Origin: an uncultured Bacilli bacterium | GTDB taxonomy: Bacteria > Bacillota_I > Bacilli_A > RF39 > UBA660 | DNA: 64,000 nucleotides | Direction of reading: 5' to 3' | NCBI GenBank assembly: GCA_910587535.1 | Contig: CAJUKM010000001.1 | Span: 1-64,000, forward strand | Shown: piece by piece, positions 63,257 through 64,000 of the stretch | How positions within the stretch are numbered: the stretch's first letter is position 1 | Layout of the letters: every line of letters starts with the position of its first letter | Translations under genes and position numbers: made by a program | The notes under the pieces: model-generated | What the model was told of the DNA's origin: nothing | Databases searched by the model: none | Seen by the model: the letters and a program-made list of their open reading frames with translations, nothing else

Positions 63257-64000
63257 CTATTTTTACCTTCTCGTAGTTATTATCAGAAGTTTTAACTGTA
63301 TATTCCTTGTTTAAAATATTTATGTCGGTAACAACCGCTTTTTGGCCATTATGATCTATCTTTTCTCCAACCTCTGGAAGAACTTTTCTATTTTCTTCAT
63401 AAAGTTCATTTTCATAAGTAAAACAGCATAAGAGTCTACCACAGGCACCATTTATTTTTGTCGGATTTAAGGCTATATTTTGGTTTTTAACCATGTTTAT
63501 ATTTACTGAATTAACTGTTTTTAAGCAACTATTACAGCATAATTTGCGTCCGCATAGTCCTATGCCACCTATTTCTTTAGCCTTATCTCTAACGCCTATT
63601 TGTCTCAGTTCTATTCTAGTATGATATTTGGCCGCCAGTTCCTTCACTAAGTCTCTAAAATCTACTCTTTCTTCAGAAACGAAGTTGAAAAGGAGCACTT
63701 TTCTATCTAGTGAGTACGTTGTATCAATAAGAGTCATGTTTAAATTAAGCTTTTTTATCAACTTTTTTGTGTCTTGTAGAGCTTTTTCAGCATCTTTTAA
63801 ATTTTTTAAATATCTTTGATAGTCTTCTGGAGTTGCTTTACCTTTAATCTCTTTCAAGTTTTTATCAACTGTAAGAGTTTCTATCTCTGCGACTTCGCCT
63901 AATTGAATCCCTCTTTCTGTCTCAACCTTTACTTTATCTCCTTTTTGAAATTCTTCCTCTGTGGAAAAATTATATACTTTTCCACCAGTTTTAAATTTTA
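63243..64000 (-). CDS. ricT: PSP1-domain protein RicT (YaaT), 5' end outside the window
   Basis: The frame is open from the right edge (…TGGKVYNFSTEEEFQKGD…GIQLGEV) to the stop at 63243, so the start lies beyond 64000. The PSP1 core has the conserved cysteines in CGRKLCCNSC and ACGRLLCC. In Bacillus, YaaT with YlbF and YmcA forms the Y-complex, carrying iron-sulfur clusters and adjusting RNase Y and the sporulation phosphorelay. A possible internal start at 63857 should not be taken as the gene start. Confidence 0.93.
   Translation of the reverse strand, partial: KFKTGGKVYNFSTEEEFQKGDKVKVETERGIQLGEVAEIETLTVDKNLKEIKGKATPEDYQRYLKNLKDAEKALQDTKKLIKKLNLNMTLIDTTYSLDRKVLLFNFVSEERVDFRDLVKELAAKYHTRIELRQIGVRDKAKEIGGIGLCGRKLCCNSCLKTVNSVNINMVKNQNIALNPTKINGACGRLLCCFTYENELYEENRKVLPEVGEKIDHNGQKAVVTDINILNKEYTVKTSDNNYEKVKIDDRM

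Overview
The window comes from a low-GC Gram-positive bacterium of the Bacilli/Mollicutes-related radiation. The 16S fragment, the gene order and very AT-rich intergenic DNA with a nearly complete one-strand gene layout suggest an uncultured, probably gut-associated lineage near RF39/Erysipelotrichia-like Bacilli. The lineage name is an inference; only the 16S alignment would settle it. TGA is used as stop (for example whiA and the gene at 7226) and Trp is TGG, so this is code 11, not the Mycoplasma code. Everything except glmS, one small gene beside rplK and an IS remnant is transcribed on the minus strand.

Layout, left to right (opposite to transcription). 1-780: 5' part of a 16S rRNA gene with its promoter. 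0.8-7 kb: Ntdp, glycolytic genes (a short archaeal-like triosephosphate isomerase, pgk, gap), a secreted glucosaminidase-like protein and a TGS-nucleoside kinase. 7-12 kb: a membrane coiled-coil protein, a LytTR regulator with a degenerate receiver, whiA-yvcK and a YfcC-type carrier. 12.4-14.4 kb: glmS with its self-cleaving riboswitch. 14.4-17.1 kb: a DUF1292-like protein and a large repeat-containing membrane protein. 17.2-21.2 kb: rplL-rplJ, rplA-rplK and nusG-secE with L10 and L1 autoregulatory leaders. 21.3-27.7 kb: ung, rlmH, walJ, a LysM-G5-M23 peptidase, dnaB, rplI, and rpsR-ssb-rpsF. 27.7-32.2 kb: an O-acetylation-type pair (MBOAT and DHHW), a DUF4358-like lipoprotein and an AbgT carrier. 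32.2-38.2 kb: DUF951, MscS, parB-parA, ftsH-tilS. 38.3-43.0 kb: an accessory island with an LRR protein, an AIPR-like protein having an attenuated leader, and an IS30-derived miniature element. 43-49.4 kb: rpsI-rplM, two tandem secreted paralogues, truA, and two degenerate ABC ATPases sitting where ecfA1-ecfA2-ecfT normally lie. 49.4-64 kb: divIC, yabQ, yabP, spoVG, veg, yabG, two membrane coiled-coil proteins, rsmA, a 3D-domain protein, tatD, T-box-controlled metG, spoVT, mfd, pth, trmN6-like and ricT. This last block closely follows the Bacillus yaa/yab region.

Most of the window is translation, replication, segregation and cell-envelope housekeeping, with a clear set of sporulation-associated genes (yabP, yabQ, yabG, spoVG, spoVT). 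The parts least explained by known biology are the ATPase-dead-looking ECF pair, the AIPR/LRR/IS30 island, the paralogous coiled-coil membrane proteins, and the tandem CSC-EKGQ secreted proteins. No tRNA, CRISPR array or parS-like site was recognised.
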